Notes under the pieces: model-generated
The model's input: only the letters and a program-made list of their open reading frames with translations
What the model was told of the DNA's origin: nothing
Database searches by the model: none
NCBI RefSeq assembly: GCF_037392515.1
Contig: NC_090285.1
Span: 1,491,501 to 1,555,500, forward strand
From: Haliotis asinina
Lineage: Eukaryota > Mollusca > Gastropoda > Lepetellida > Haliotidae
Direction of reading: 5' to 3'
DNA length: 64,000 nt
Made by a program: the position numbers and the translations under genes
Shown: positions 16,001-31,000 of the stretch, piece after piece
Numbering within the stretch: the stretch's first letter is position 1
Layout of the letters: every line of letters begins with the position of its first letter

Positions 16001-19000
16001 GTTACCAGTAATACTGTGTAGTCCTAAAAACATCTCAAACAAACGTCAAAAATATTTTTGAGATTGTTACATCTATCTGCACTAGAATATACATTATTTG
16101 CCAGTGGCTCTAATCCTGGTATTAGTAATGATGAAGAAAAACATTACACACATAATCTGGTTATGACTGTTCATGAGTCAGGTAAAACAGTTTACATGAA
16201 CAGATAGACCGAACAATGAGTATGTCTTGATTATATTTTAGTCTAAATCTAGGAAAGGTTACTTCCATTTTTAGCCATAGCAAGGCCACAGGCCCTATGA
16301 TCTGAGCCATAAAATAGCGAAATCTTTTCTTGTGGACAAAACCAATGACAAAGAGGTATCACAATAGAAAGTGGAGTCAACTTGAGGAGTCAAACTGTTT
16401 CAAGTCAGTAACACAACACGAGTGTCTAGGATCTTTGAAAAATTGGTCAAACTTAAAAAGCAAAGTGATTCATCCTCGCAGAACGAGAGCTAAACAACCA
16501 AGAGCCACCCATACAGATGTGAGCACAACATTAAACAACACTTCCATGCCAATGTAAAGAGGTGGGCCACAGAGTTTTGGGTTCAGGAAAGAGGCTTGGT
16601 TATAACCTCTGTCCTGACCTCCGCAATGCCAGAAATGATCTGCAGACAGCATATGGTATGATGCTGACTTTAGTGCTGCCTCAGTAGTCACCAGCTGGAA
16701 GAGGAATGTATCACCTAAATGGCTTCCAGTTCAAAGAAACTAATGTTTGATAAAAAATAAAAAAGCAACAGGCACACGTCTGAAAAATCTACAGTTCTGT
16801 TTGAAGCTGATTCAGAAGGATTCTTACAATAATCTGTTACTAACTTACTATGACTGAAGAATTAGTTTTATTACTTCCATGTGGCATCCTAGTATCAGCC
16901 TGCTAAATCACCGTGTGATACAATCAGCAGACTCAAGTATCACAGCTCAGCGGCTCTACCTCTACACCATCATATAGTCCATAACAAAAGATTTCACTCT
17001 CCAGAGAGGTTTTAAATCAATCATCCCTCAGACATCTAAATACAGGAAACATAGACAAAACCAGTCCCGCTACCCTTGGAGCACTGCTACTGATCTCAAC
17101 ATTAGTATATCTCAGACTGACAGGAGTGTCTTGCCAGGAAACTAAAGAGGAGATCACTTACCTTCTGAATCTCTGCATCCTAATTAAGACAAACTGTTCA
17201 TTTCAACAAGCTAATATTTTAACTATCTCACTTTCACAACTGTTGAAATACATGTATTAAATACTGGTAGGTTCAAAAGGATATGAGCTTCACACGGCAC
17301 TTGTAACTCTCAGCTTAAAAAAACACACGATATTTTTCAAAAAACACAAGCTGATGCACATAAATGTCCCCCTTTCATTTGTTATCAGTATTTTTTTCCT
17401 TGCTGCTTTCATACGAGTGACAATGGCAGTTTCTTGGTGCATCATAGTTACAGCATCATGTCAATGCAGATTTCTTCAAATTAATGCAACATTCTGCACT
17501 TCCAGTGTGTTTAGCAAGCTAGCTCCTGACAACACATCATAACTCTGCCACCTTCATCTCCATAACATAGCCATCTGAATTCATGCAACACTTTAGAAGT
17601 AAATTTACAAATGTTATTTTGAGGAGACTTTAGAGCAGACCACAGAGGAAGCTGGTCCCTCTAAGACATTGCATATTTATGTTGCAGAGGAACATTCAAA
17701 TTCCACTATCTACTGAAAACTATCACCAAGATCTCTATCTGTGCCAGTCTTTGGTCGTTTATGGTTCGTTTTTGATCCTCCATCTTCATTGTCCTGTTTT
17801 GGGCACCCAAAGAATGATAACAACAATGCCTTCTTGCCTGTCATCATTTAGCAGCTGTGTGCGGATCTCCCTAGACTATTGTTTTGTTGCATCACGAAGG
17901 TATCATGGAAGTTGATGGCATTTACACAAGACTTTCAACTCAATCAGACAATGTCATGTACATCTGTTACTTTCTGACAATAGCTGTAGAGACCTTAGAT
18001 AACTAACATACAAAATGCAGTCTGAATGAACAAAGTATGCAGCACTTCATGACTGCTAGTGAACTCAAGTTGATTTGAACACGTCAAGACAAGTTTCTAG
18101 TCAAGTGAAGCACAATCCAGAACACTCTATTCCTCAGTCCAATGTATCTCCATCTGGAGGTCTCTCACAGACATACCGAAGACAATGATTTGTAGTGAGA
18201 CAATGTTTTTGTTTCTATCTGTCTTTAATGATGCATAGGTAGAGGCAACACTTCAACTGACACCCAAACAAAACAGACATGGCTGAAACCAACACGGACC
18301 AAGATTAAGCCAAAAGGTGTTCATACAAAGTCTACTCTACACAGAATAACACCTACCTGCACAACTGCCTCTCAACGTGCTTGCAGTAGAACAAATGACG
18401 GAACAACATCTGGTAGCGTGTCAGCGCCTGCAACACAACAACACAGTGTCAGAAGGTTCTTAAAGCAAGTTGTCTCCATGAAGGTCTGGGAATATTAATA
18501 GTAACCAAATATATCCCTGGACACAAATTATATTTGGTAATAAAACTGACACAACAAAATGGCATTATCATGTCAGTGGCCATAGAGTGGCCTCTCGGGA
18601 ACTACAAACTTGCTAACCAACTAGTCCTATTATAAATCATTTGTGTATTTATTGAATTGACTCAACTCCTGACCTCACTTCATTATTTATGCTCACCAGG
18701 TGTTATGAGTTTTAGGAGAGTGTTTTTACTCTGAACTAGTTTGTTGTCTAAGTGAGCTACATACAATTTGAAATTTTAATTATTAAATTGTATATCTATA
18801 CTTATCCTATCTCATGATTTGCACTTCTTTCTCTCACTTCGAGGCAGAGTGGAACAAATGAGAACTTTCCCTGTTGGCCTCTCTTGTCCATATGCCTGTG
18901 TTCCTCTGGCTGTTCTCCTTATAGAACAGGTCCCTAGTCTCATGCTGAGCCCTATCTACCAGCGTGTTTACCTCAGAGAGATCTTCTCTTCTTCGCCGTA

Positions 19001-22000
19001 ATCTGAGTAGCAGGGAGGCAGGGTGGGCATACATCGCGTAAGATAGGATAAGTATATAAATATCAAATTTATAGTTAAAATTTCCAATTTTTTTAACTTA
19101 TCCTATATCACAATTTGCAATTATCCCACAGTTGGATGGCAGGTCCCAGATTACCCTCGGTCAAAAAGCGCTGACATTACACACTGTATGGGCTTAACGA
19201 CAACCTTAGATAGCAATGAACAATGCAGGCCATGTTCTCTCCTGAACCCCTTGGATTAGCATGCACAATCGCTCCAAGGGAGTGGATGCTCTTGAGCAAT
19301 GTGGTGTTTGGCCACAACTGTTTCATACTCAATAGGATGCAACTATGCATGTCAATCTGAAATCCACAAAGGAAACCAGGTAGGACTCACCTCACTGATG
19401 TGATTGCAAGGAGGAGTTGAGGTCAGCAAGCGAGATTGTTGAACATTTCTACATTGCAAATACAAAAACTAACCATTGTAGGTCCGTATAGAAACTACGT
19501 ATCATACAGGCTAACACTGTTCATTCTCATTTGCATCTTTATTCTTCTTATTTTACATGACACCACTCTACCACTCTCAATACTCTACCACTCTCAACAC
19601 TCTTCCACTCTCAACACTCTACCACTCTCAACGCTCTACCACTCTCGACATTCTACCACACCGGCTCGCCTCCGTTTACACGTGTGTTTCACAACAAGCT
19701 TTTCCCAGCAGTTCCACTTCATGCGCAGACAGCAGACGATACATTATCTGAACAAACACTCTGGTCTCTTGTGGATTGGATGCTGCTTGGGGTGGAAATC
19801 CAGCAAAAGCATGCCCCTTGAGTATGGTAGCACACATCCAGAAGGACAAAGTTGTCCCTTAAACCTCAGTCTTGGATGTGGTAGACAGTGGGATGTATAG
19901 CCTCTCACGAAAGATGGCAGCACTCATGGGAAGCAGCTTGGAAGATCCGTAGAGCTCTGACAGTGCAGAGACAAATATTCAACATCATCTGGTCCAGGTC
20001 CAAGAATGGTTGACATGGGTGGGATAGTAAACATTTCATCTGGCTGTCCTGGTAACTGGTTGTTTGCGACAAAGTCACAACACAGTCCCAGAAACATTCT
20101 GCCATGATCTTTCGCTAAAAACGAACAATTCACATCCAGTGCATGTACCTCCAAAATATGAGATCTGAACACTGACAAATCACATACAAGAGGTCTTAAC
20201 CTCCTAGATTGGTCAGCAAGCCTGAGTGAACGTAGCAGATGCGGGAGCTTGTGTGTAGTAGGCTCCTTGGCTCCAGTATATGTAGCAAGAACCAAATTAA
20301 TGGCAATCAAATAGATTGACAATGAGTACTTTTGTGTTTCTTTGTAGCCCGTAAATGCTGTAGAAATTAAGCAACAACCTTACGTGATGCAGTGGTGACA
20401 GAATTAATTCTCTCAATTCTACAGTAATGTTCAAATTTCAAACATTTATAGTCATACATTGTGCGCAGATGTAATAGCTGTAGCTCCTCTGAGAGAGTTA
20501 CCCTTGGCTATCCAAGATTTCTGTAAATGCGCCAGTGCTGAGCGGAATATGTCTAGATGTTTGCACCGACATCTATTGTGAATCGATTCGGCATGGTGAA
20601 ATAATCCAGGCTGGTAAATTGGTTCAGCTTAGTGATCTGGTTCAGAATGGTGAGCTAGAATGTTGATGTTATCTCGATCATTCCGTGATCAGAATTGACG
20701 TTGTGGTTTAGATTGGTTCGGTAATGTTTCAATGATCTCAGCCAATGGAGAGATCTACAACAATCAATCAACCGGTTTGTCAAGGTGAAATGGTTCAACG
20801 AGGTGAATCATTTGAGTGCAAAAAAGCTGTTATGGGGAAATGAACCATTCTGGTGTGGTGAATTGATTCAATGGTGTGAGCTGTTTTAGTGATAAGAAAC
20901 AGTCATAATTGGCGAACTGACTCGCTGTTGTGACCCAATACCCCTTGGCGAAATGGTTCAGCCTGCTGAATCCATTCAGACTGTCGAACATATTCGGCGT
21001 GGTAGACACCTTACGATGCATACCAATAAAATCATCACCTTCCAACAATGGAACCTTTGAGCGACGAGCAGTTAATACATGTCGTTGAATGCAACGTTTT
21101 TGACTGTGCTCTGTTGAAGTATATGTTCCAAAAACATCTTAGATTAGGGAGCACATTCTTGATGAGTGATCCAGGTACACAGGCCAATACAATCGCCAGA
21201 TGATGAGTGGGAATCCGAGGAAGAAATTGATGTTTACACTGAATGCTAAAAAAGCAAAAAAAAACCCCAAAACAATGTAGGCTTAATTACTCACATTAAC
21301 TTGTAAGGTTTCCAATTCTTTGAAGAGAATCGTCCTTGGGGAACATATATGCATTTTCTGCTGCCGGAAAATGTCACGTGACAGTTGTATCAATGTTTTA
21401 ATCAAATATTGTACAATAAACAAAAAGTCTTCTTTGTTCGTTATATGACCCCTAACCACGTGAAGTCACCCCTCTCACGCGCATGCGCAGGCAACCAGGT
21501 AAGCATCCAAGAACGTATCATCATTCCTTCTGGTGAATAAATCAGTGAACAGAATTCAAGGACGATTCTCTTCAAAGAAGCTCAACAGGAGTACATAGGT
21601 GAGAACTTTGCATAAGCTAATTTTTGTCATTAATATCGCTACAATTACGTACTGAAACAGAATTCCCTCCTCCCTAGAGTCCGGTCTTTGTTTATGCATA
21701 TATGTACCCCAAGGACGATCTCTATGAAAAAGAATGAGAACTCTCACAGTGGTGCAAGATGAAGAAGAATGACCACTCTGAGGTAGTCACGTAGGTAGAT
21801 AGGGGAGCGTGCTCCATGCTCAGCATGGGACTAAGGACCTGTTCTATGTGGAGAGCAGCCTAGGGAACACAAGAGAGGCCTACAGGGAAAGTTCTCATTC
21901 ATTCCACTCAAAGGCGTCGAAGCAAGACAGAGATAGGATAAATTTAAAAATTAGAATATATCCAAGCCATGCAGTTTTGTAACATGTGTCATTTGCTGTG

Positions 22001-25000
22001 GCCTCTAACAACACTGTCAATAGGCAATAGGCGGCATTGTTCGCAATGTATTGCCTTTTGGTTTTGTTAAAATTATTTTTGAAGTGGTTCAAGCAATTGC
22101 ATGACATGTTTGTAATTTATTCCAGCAGTCAATGGCTATGTTCTACCTTCCTGTTTAGTACAAGAGACACTGGCCACTTGACAACGTAGTCGAACGAAAA
22201 GGACTCGAGGCCGGACAGGTGGAGATCTGTTGGGTCCACCTTGTAGTCTGAAACAATACTGACGTACTGATTGCACATGTCAATACCCACTTGGGATGAA
22301 CAACACAATATTAAGAGACTGACAGCACACTTCAATACCCACTTGGCATGGTGTAACAAATACTGATTGCACACTTCAATACCCACTTGGCATGGTGTAA
22401 CAAAAACTGACTGCACACTTCAATACCCACTGGCATGGTGTAACAAATACTGACATATTTGGAACACCTGCAGAATACTGCATATCTACCAGACATATTG
22501 TTTAGTGTCATGTCACCTGGAACGCTAACCTTAGGCCTAACCAAAAGTAAACTCACTTCACTTGCTTTCAAAGCAGGCAAATGATATGCAGTATTCAGTA
22601 GTTTTTTCTACATATTTTAATAAGTCATAAAAACCACTGATGTGGTGCATCAAAAATTCATTCACCAAACTAAAGGTGCATCTAGAAGTACAACTAGAAG
22701 GTGTCAAATATTGAACCTTACCCTTCTCCAGCTTGGTGTCGATTGTAAGGATCTTGAAGAGCTGTGTGATGAGATCATACGGGAGCAGATCAACTCTGAA
22801 ACAGTGGGAACAATACCTCTCAACATTGAATAACAGAATATTTTATTGCATTCAGACCTAACACTTCAGCTATCTGAAACCCCAAAACCCTGGTCAGTAT
22901 TCAATGAATCAGTAAATAGTTTGTCTTTAGCTTATGATGGCAAACCTCATTAACCTGTCCAATTCATCAGCCTGTCCTGTGATGATGTGAATACATTTAA
23001 TCCTACCATCGCATGTTTGTGTTGTTTTTGGTTGTGATAAAAGGGTGAGTCTCTCCATCACTACCTGAGGTCATCCTTCAACAAGAACCAGTCTCTCCAT
23101 CACTACCTGAGGTCATCCTTCAACAAGAGCCAGTCTCTTCATCCCTACCTGAGGTCATCCTTCAACAAGAACCAGTCACTCCATCACTACCTGAGGTCAT
23201 CTTTCAACAAGATCCAGTCTCTCCATTCCTAGCTAAGGTCATCCTTCAACAAGAACCAGTTTCTCCATCACTACCTGAGGTCATCCTTCAACAAGAGCAA
23301 GTCTATCCATCACTACATGAGGTCATCCTTCAACAAGAACCAGTCTCTCCATTCCTAGCTAAGGTCATCCTTCAACAAGAACCAGTCTCTCCATCACTAC
23401 CTGAGGTCATCCTTCAACAAGAACCAGTCTATCCATCACTACCTAAGGTCATCCTTCAACAAGAACCAGTCTCTCCATCACTACATGAGGTCATACTTAA
23501 AAAAGAACCAGTCTTTCCATTCCTAGCTAAGGTCATCCTTCAACAAAAGCCAGTCTCTCCATCACTACCTGAGGTTATCCTTCAACAACAACCTGAGGTC
23601 ATCCTTCAACAAGAACCAGTCACTCCATCACTACCTGAGGTCATCTTTCAACAAGAACCAGTCTATCCATCACTACCTAAGGTCATCCTTCAACAAGAAC
23701 CAGTCTCTCCATCACTACATGAGGTCATCCTTAAACAAGAACCAGTCTCTCCATTCCTAGCTAAGGTCATCCTTCAACAAAAGCAAGTCTCTCCATCACT
23801 ACCTGAGGTCATCCTTCAACAAGAACCAGTCTATCCATCACTACCTGAGGTCATCCTTCAACAAGAACCAGTCTCTCCATCACTACCTGAGGTCATCCTT
23901 CAACAAGAACCAGTCTCTCCATTCCTAGCTAAGGTCATCCTTCAACAAAAGCCAGTCACTCCATCACTACCTGAGGTCATCTTTCAGCAAGAACCAGTCT
24001 CTTCGTTCCTAGCTAAGGTCATCCTTCAACAAAAGCCAGTCACTCCATCACTACCTGAGGTCATCTTTCAACAAGAACCAGTCTATCCATCACTACCTGA
24101 GGTCATCCTTCAACAAGAATCAGTCTATCCATCACTACCTGAGGTCATCCTTCAACAAGAACCAGTCTATCCATCACTACCTGAGGTCATCCTTCAACAA
24201 AAGCCAGTCACTCCATCACTACCTGAGGTCATCCTTCAACAAGAACCAGTCTCTCCATCACTACCTGAGGTCATCCTTCAACAAAAACCAGTCTCTTCGT
24301 TCCTAGCTAAGGTCATCCTTCAACAAAAGCCAGTCACTCCATCACTACATGAGGTCATCTTTCAACAAGAACCAGTCTCTCCATCACTACCTGAGGTCAT
24401 CCTTCAACAAGAACCAGTCTCTCCATCACTACCTGAGGTCATCCTTCAACAAGAACCAGTCTCTCCATCACTACCTGAGGTCATCCTTCAACAAGAACCA
24501 GTCTCTCCATCACTACCTGAGGTCATCCTTCAACAAGAACCAGTCTCTCCATCACTACCTGAGGTCATCCTTCAACAAGAACCAGTCTCTCCATCACTAC
24601 CTGAGGTCATCCTTCAACAAGAACCAGTCTCTCCATCACTACCTGAGGTCATCCTTCAACAAGAACCAGTCTCTCCATCACTACCTGAGGTCATCCTTCA
24701 ACAAGAACCAGTCTCTCCATTCCTAGCAAAGGTCATCCTTCAACAAAAGCCAGTCACTCCATCACTACCTGAGGTCATCTTTCAACAAGAACCAGTCTAT
24801 CCATCACTACCTGAGGTCATCCTTCAACAAGAACCAGTCTCTCCATCACTACATGAGGTCATCCTTCAACAAGAACCAGTCTCTCCATCACTACCTGAGG
24901 TCATCCTTCAACAAGAACCAGTCTCTCCATCACTACCTGAGGTCATCCTTCAACAAGAACCAGTCTCTCCATCACTACCTGAGGTCATCCTTCAACAAAA

Positions 25001-28000
25001 GCCAGTCACTCCATCACTACCTGAGGTCATCCTTCAACAAGAACCAGTCTCTCCATCACTACCTGAGGTCATCCTTCAACAAGAACCAGTCTCTCCATCA
25101 CTACCTGAGGTCATCCTTCAACAAGAACCAGTCTCTCCATTCCTAGATAAGGTCATCCTTCAACAAAAGCCAGTCACTCCATCACTACCTGAGGTCATCT
25201 TTCAACAAGAACCAGTCTATCCATCACTACCTGAGGTCATCCTTCAACAAGAACCAGTCACTCCATCACTACCTGAGGTCATTCTTCAACAAGAACCAGT
25301 CTCTCCATCACTACCTGAGGTCATCCTTCAACAAGAACCAGTCTCTCCATCACTACCTGAGGTCATCCTTCAACAAAAGCCAGTCACTCCATCACTACCT
25401 GAGGTCATCCTTCAACAAGAACCAGTCTCTCAATCACTACCTGAGGTCATCCTTCAACAAGAACCAGTCTCTTCGTTCCTAGCTAAGGTCATCCTTCAAA
25501 AAAAGCCAGTCACTCCATCACTACCTGAGGTCATCCTTCAACAAGAACCAGTCTCTCCATCACTACCTGAGGTCATCCTTCAACAAGAACCAGTCTCTCC
25601 ATCACTACCTGAGGTCATCCTTCAACAAAAGCCAGTCACTCCATCACTACCTGAGGTCATCCTTCAACAAGAACCAGTCTCTCCATCACTACCTGAGGTC
25701 ATCCTTCAACAAGAACCAGTCTCTCCATCACTACCTGAGGTCATCCTTCAACAAGAACCAGTCTCTCCATTCCTAGATAAGGTCATCCTTCAACAAAAGC
25801 CAGTCACTCCATCACTACCTGAGGTCATCTTTCAACAAGAACCAGTCTATCCATCACTACCTGAGGTCATCCTTCAACAAGAACCAGTCACTCCATCACT
25901 ACCTGAGGTCATTCTTCAACAAGAACCAGTCTCTCCATCACTACCTGAGGTCATCCTTCAACAAGAACCAGTCTCTCCATCACTACCTGAGGTCATCCTT
26001 CAACAAAAGCCAGTCACTCCATCACTACCTGAGGTCATCCTTCAACAAGAACCAGTCTCTCAATCACTACCTGAGGTCATCCTTCAACAAGAACCAGTCT
26101 CTTCGTTCCTAGCTAAGGTCATCCTTCAAAAAAAGCCAGTCACTCCATCACTACCTGAGGTCATCTTTCAACAAGAACCAGTCTCTCCATCACTACCTGA
26201 GGTCATCCTTCAACAAGAACCAGTCTCTCCATCACTACCTGAGGTCATCCTTCAACAAGAACCAGTCTCTCCATCACTACCTGAGGTCATCCTTCAACAA
26301 GAACCAGTCTCTCCATCACTACCTGAGGTCATCCTTCAACAAGAACCAGTCTCTCCATTCCTAGCTAAGGTCATCCTTCAACAAGAACCAGTCTCTCCAT
26401 CACTACCTGAGGTCATCCTTCAACAAGAACCAGTCTCTCCATCACTACCTGAGGTCATCCTTCAACAAGAACCAGTCTATCCATCACTACCTGAGGTCAT
26501 CCTTCAACAAGAACCAGTCTCTCCATCACTACATGAGGTCATCCTTCAACAAGAACCAGTCTCTCCATCACTACCTGAGGTCATCCTTCAACAAGAACCA
26601 GTCTCTCCATTCCTAGCAAAGGTCATCCTTCAACAAAAGCCAGTCACTCCATCACTACCTGAGGTCATCTTTCAACAAGAACCAGTCTATCCATCACTAC
26701 CTGAGGTCATCCTTCAACAAGAACCAGTCTCTCCATCACTACATGAGGTCATCCTTCAACAAGAACCAGTCTCTCCATCACTACCTGAGGTCATCCTTCA
26801 ACAAGAACCAGTCTCTCCATCACTACCTGAGGTCATCCTTCAACAAGAACCAGTCTCTCCATCACTACATGAGGTCATCCTTCAACAAGAACCAGTCTCT
26901 CCATCACTACCTGAGGTCATCCTTCAACAAGAACCAGTCTCTCCATTCCTAGCTAAGGTCATCCTTCAACAAAAGCCAGTCACTCCAACACTACCTGAGG
27001 TCATCTTTCAACAAGAACCAGTCTATCCATCACTACCTGAGGTCATCCTTCAACAAGAACCAGTCTCTCCATCACTACCTGAGGTCATCCTTCAACAAAA
27101 ACCAGTCTCTCCATCACTACCTGAGGTCATCCTTCAACAAGAACCAGTCTCTCCATCACTACCTGAGGTCATCCTTCAACAAGAACCAGTCTCTCCATCA
27201 CTACCTGAGGTCATCCTTCAACAAGAACCAGTCTCTCCATCACTACCTGAGGTCATCCTTCAACAAGAACCAGTCTCTCCATTCCTAGCTAAGGTCATCC
27301 TTCAACAAAAGCCAGTCACTCCATCACTACCTGAGGTCATCTTTCAACAAGAACCAGTCTATCCATCACTACCTGAGGTCATCCTTCAACAAGAACCAGT
27401 CACTCCATCACTACCTGAGGTCATCCTTCAACAAGAACCAGTCTCTCCATCACTACCTGAGGTCATCCTTCAACAAGAACCAGTCTCTCCATCACTACCT
27501 GAGGTCATCCTTCAACAAGAACCAGTCTCTCCATCACTACATGAGGTCATCCTTCAACAAGAACCTGTCTCTCCATCACTACCTGAGGTCATCCTTCAAC
27601 AAGAACCAGTCTCTCCATTCCTAGCTAAGGTCATCCTTCAACAAAAGCCAGTCACTCCATCACTACCTGAGGTCATCTTTCAACAAGAACCAGTCTATCC
27701 ATCACTACCTGAGGTCATCCTTCAACAAGAACCAGTCTCTCCATCACTACCTGAGGTCATCTTTCAACAAGAACCAGTCTCTCCATCACTACCTGAGGTC
27801 ATCCTTCAACAAGAACCAGTCTCTCCATCACTACCTGAGGTCATCCTTCAACAAGAACCAGTCTCTCCATCACTACCTGAGGTCATCCTTCAACAAGAAC
27901 CAGTCTCTCCATCACTACCTGAGGTCATCTTTCAACAAGAACCAGTCTCTCCATCACTACCTGAGGTCATCCTTCAACAAGAACCAGTCTCTCCATCACT

Positions 28001-31000
28001 ACCTGAGGTCATCCTTCAACAAGAACCAGTCTCTCCATCACTACATGAGGTCATCCTTCAACAAGAACCAGTCTCTCCATTCCTAGCTAAGGTCATCCTT
28101 CAACAAAAGCCAGTCACTCCATCACTACCTGAGGTCATCCTTCAACAAGAACCAGTCTCTCCATTCCTAGCTAAGGTCATCTTTCAACAAAAGCCAGTCA
28201 CTCCATCACTACCTGAGGTCATCTTTCAACAAGAACCAGTCTATCCATCACTACCTGAGGTCATCCTTCAACAAGAACCAGTCTCTCCATCACTACCTGA
28301 GGTCATCCTTCAACAAGAACCAGTCTCTCCATCACTACCTGAGGTCATCCTTCAACAAGAACCAGTCTATCCATCACTACCTGAGGTCATCCTTCAACAA
28401 GAACCAGTCTCTCCATCACTACCTGAGGTCATCCTTCAACAAGAACCAGTCTCTCCATCACTACCTGAGGTCATCCTTCAACAAGAACCAGTCTCTCCAT
28501 TCCTAGCTAAGGTCATCCTTCAACAAAAGCCAGTCACTCCATCACTACCTGAGGTCATCTTTCAACAAGAACCAGTCTATCCATCACTACCTGAGGTCAT
28601 CCTTCAACAAGAACCAGTCTCTCCATCACTACCTGAGGTCATCCTTCAACAAGAACCAGTCTCTCCATCACTACATGAGGTCATCCTTCAACAAGAACCA
28701 GTCTCTCCATCACTACATGAGGTCATCCTTCAACAAGAACCAGTCACTCCATCACTACCTGAGGTCATCCTTGAAAGGGTCCACATTTGCTGTGCTTGTC
28801 CTCAGGGCCAGCTCCAGGAGGGACTCAAGACGTGTCGGCATGATATGTGTGGAAGCTAAGGAACTTGAACAGCCAGTATGGTAAATTAGACATTAAACAT
28901 ACAACAAAATACATAATTACTTTTAAACATGCATCATAATTCATAAACACCAGATAAACAGCCAAATACTCCACATAAATATTTCTAAAACAATAGACTG
29001 AAACTGTAAATATCTACAATATTTTGAGCAAACTGAATCAGTGTTAAAGACACTGTTGTAAGCCAACTGACTCTACTGTCCCGTCAAGGATATCCTCTAT
29101 GTTCTGCTTCATCTCCTCCTCTGTCATGTCCATGAACTGAACCATGAAGTCTCCCTTGTCCAGCAGAAAGTAGTGCTTTATTGACCTGAAACACAGTAGT
29201 GCTTTATTGAACTGAAACACAGGAGTGCTTTATTGACCTGAAATACAGTAGTGCCTCATAGATCTGAAACACAGTAGTGCTTTATTGACCTGAAACACAG
29301 TGGTGCCTCATAGATCTGAAACACAGTAGTGCTTTATTGACCTGAAACACAGTGGTGCCTCAAAGATCTGAAACACAGTAATGCTTTATTGACCTGAAAC
29401 ACAGTAGTGCTTCATTGACCTGAAATACAGTAGTGCCTTAATTACCTGAAACACAGAAATAAAGCTTTATCTACCCCTAACAGGGAAGTTCTGTTTAACT
29501 GACTTGAAATACAAAAGTAAGAAGAGCTTTATCCATCCAATAAAACACAAGGTTGTTTGTTTTAGAGATAATAAAAAGTACTGCATCATGTTAGATATCT
29601 TTGTGTGGTAGCTGTCACATTCAGTTGCAAACAAATAACAACGACTTCATTTCTGGCCAGTTCCTTGTTTACAGCAATCATCAGTTCTGAAGTATATTTT
29701 TCTAGCCTTGAAGCACAGGCACCCACAGCGGGTCAGAAAATCCATTAAATAAGCCCTGGTGTACTAAGCAGGCCCCCTACAATATAAGATGCAAAGGTGC
29801 ATCAAAGACATGATTGAAAATCAGACAATTACGCACACATCAATCAATATATCCCATCTTAAAGGTCGTACAAGCATCAAATGCCTTTGTCCATGTTTCT
29901 GATGTGTGTAGAAGGCATATACACATGCTTTCCATGGGGTGCAGATGTTGGTTTATATTAAATCACCAAAGACCGACTTGCTGTGCTGGAAGTAAACAAA
30001 ATCAGCGCAATCACACTGGTTGATAAACATGACAACAAATGCACGTGTGAAAATGAGAGGGAAATTCAAATGTCTTTCATCTAAGATGTAACAGTCTGTT
30101 GTTTTGTCTTGGTAAGAATAATTTATAAAAATGTGTGAAAACATTTTTTCAAAGAAACATAAATATCCATTCATGCAGGGCAACGTTTCAGCCAATCAGA
30201 TTGCCAGAGTTAGTGAAGTGATGCACTGACGACCTAATTTTGTATACTTCCAGCACATGGAAATTTGGACAACAGCTTTTCATACTTATGAGACCTCTAA
30301 AATAGGATATATTGATTGATGTGTGCATAATTGTCCGGTTTTCAATCATTTCTTTGATGCACCTTTACACAGTCTAAGTAAACTTCGTCTCAGTGTATTT
30401 TGTTACACTACACCACTGAGTCTATCAAAACCTAGTAGAAGGTCGCGTCAGGTAACCTTTGAGTAACCTTTGAGCAATCATTGACAGTCCAATCAAATGC
30501 GAGACGGTTAAATAGATTTAACCAATCAGACAACGGCTACTATTTAGGGATCGGAGGGACTTTCAAAATATTCAGGTCACCGACACAGATCTCTCCACAA
30601 ACAAAAATCAGCATATAACACAGTTATTTGACCTGCAGTATATACGCTTTGGGGTTTCTGTTGACATGGTTACCATTAGCTAATATTTCCGCAAGAAACC
30701 ATCCTTGAATATTGTCAAAAACACTATTTTCAGGGACTGTTTACTCACCGTTGTCATGGCAGTACGTACACCGTGTGCATCACCCATAAGCGATCGTATG
30801 CTAAATAGCATTCGGAATCGTTCGGGTACGAACGTTTTTGAGATAAAAAGTTCATAAAGGATGTGCGAATGTGCACTTTCACGATTTGGTATGCTGTGTT
30901 CTGATTGGTCAATCTCAAAGGTTACCTGACACGACCTCCCATAAGGTTTTGTTAGACTCAGTGGTGGAGTGTAACGAAAAGTACTGAGGATAAGTTTACT

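Noticed and set aside
24349-26952. Long plus-strand frames with a 14-residue repeat (S-S-F-N-K-N-Q-S-L-H-H-Y-L-R)
   Set aside because: They are translations of the 42-bp minisatellite, which has a length divisible by three; the real coding strand here is minus.
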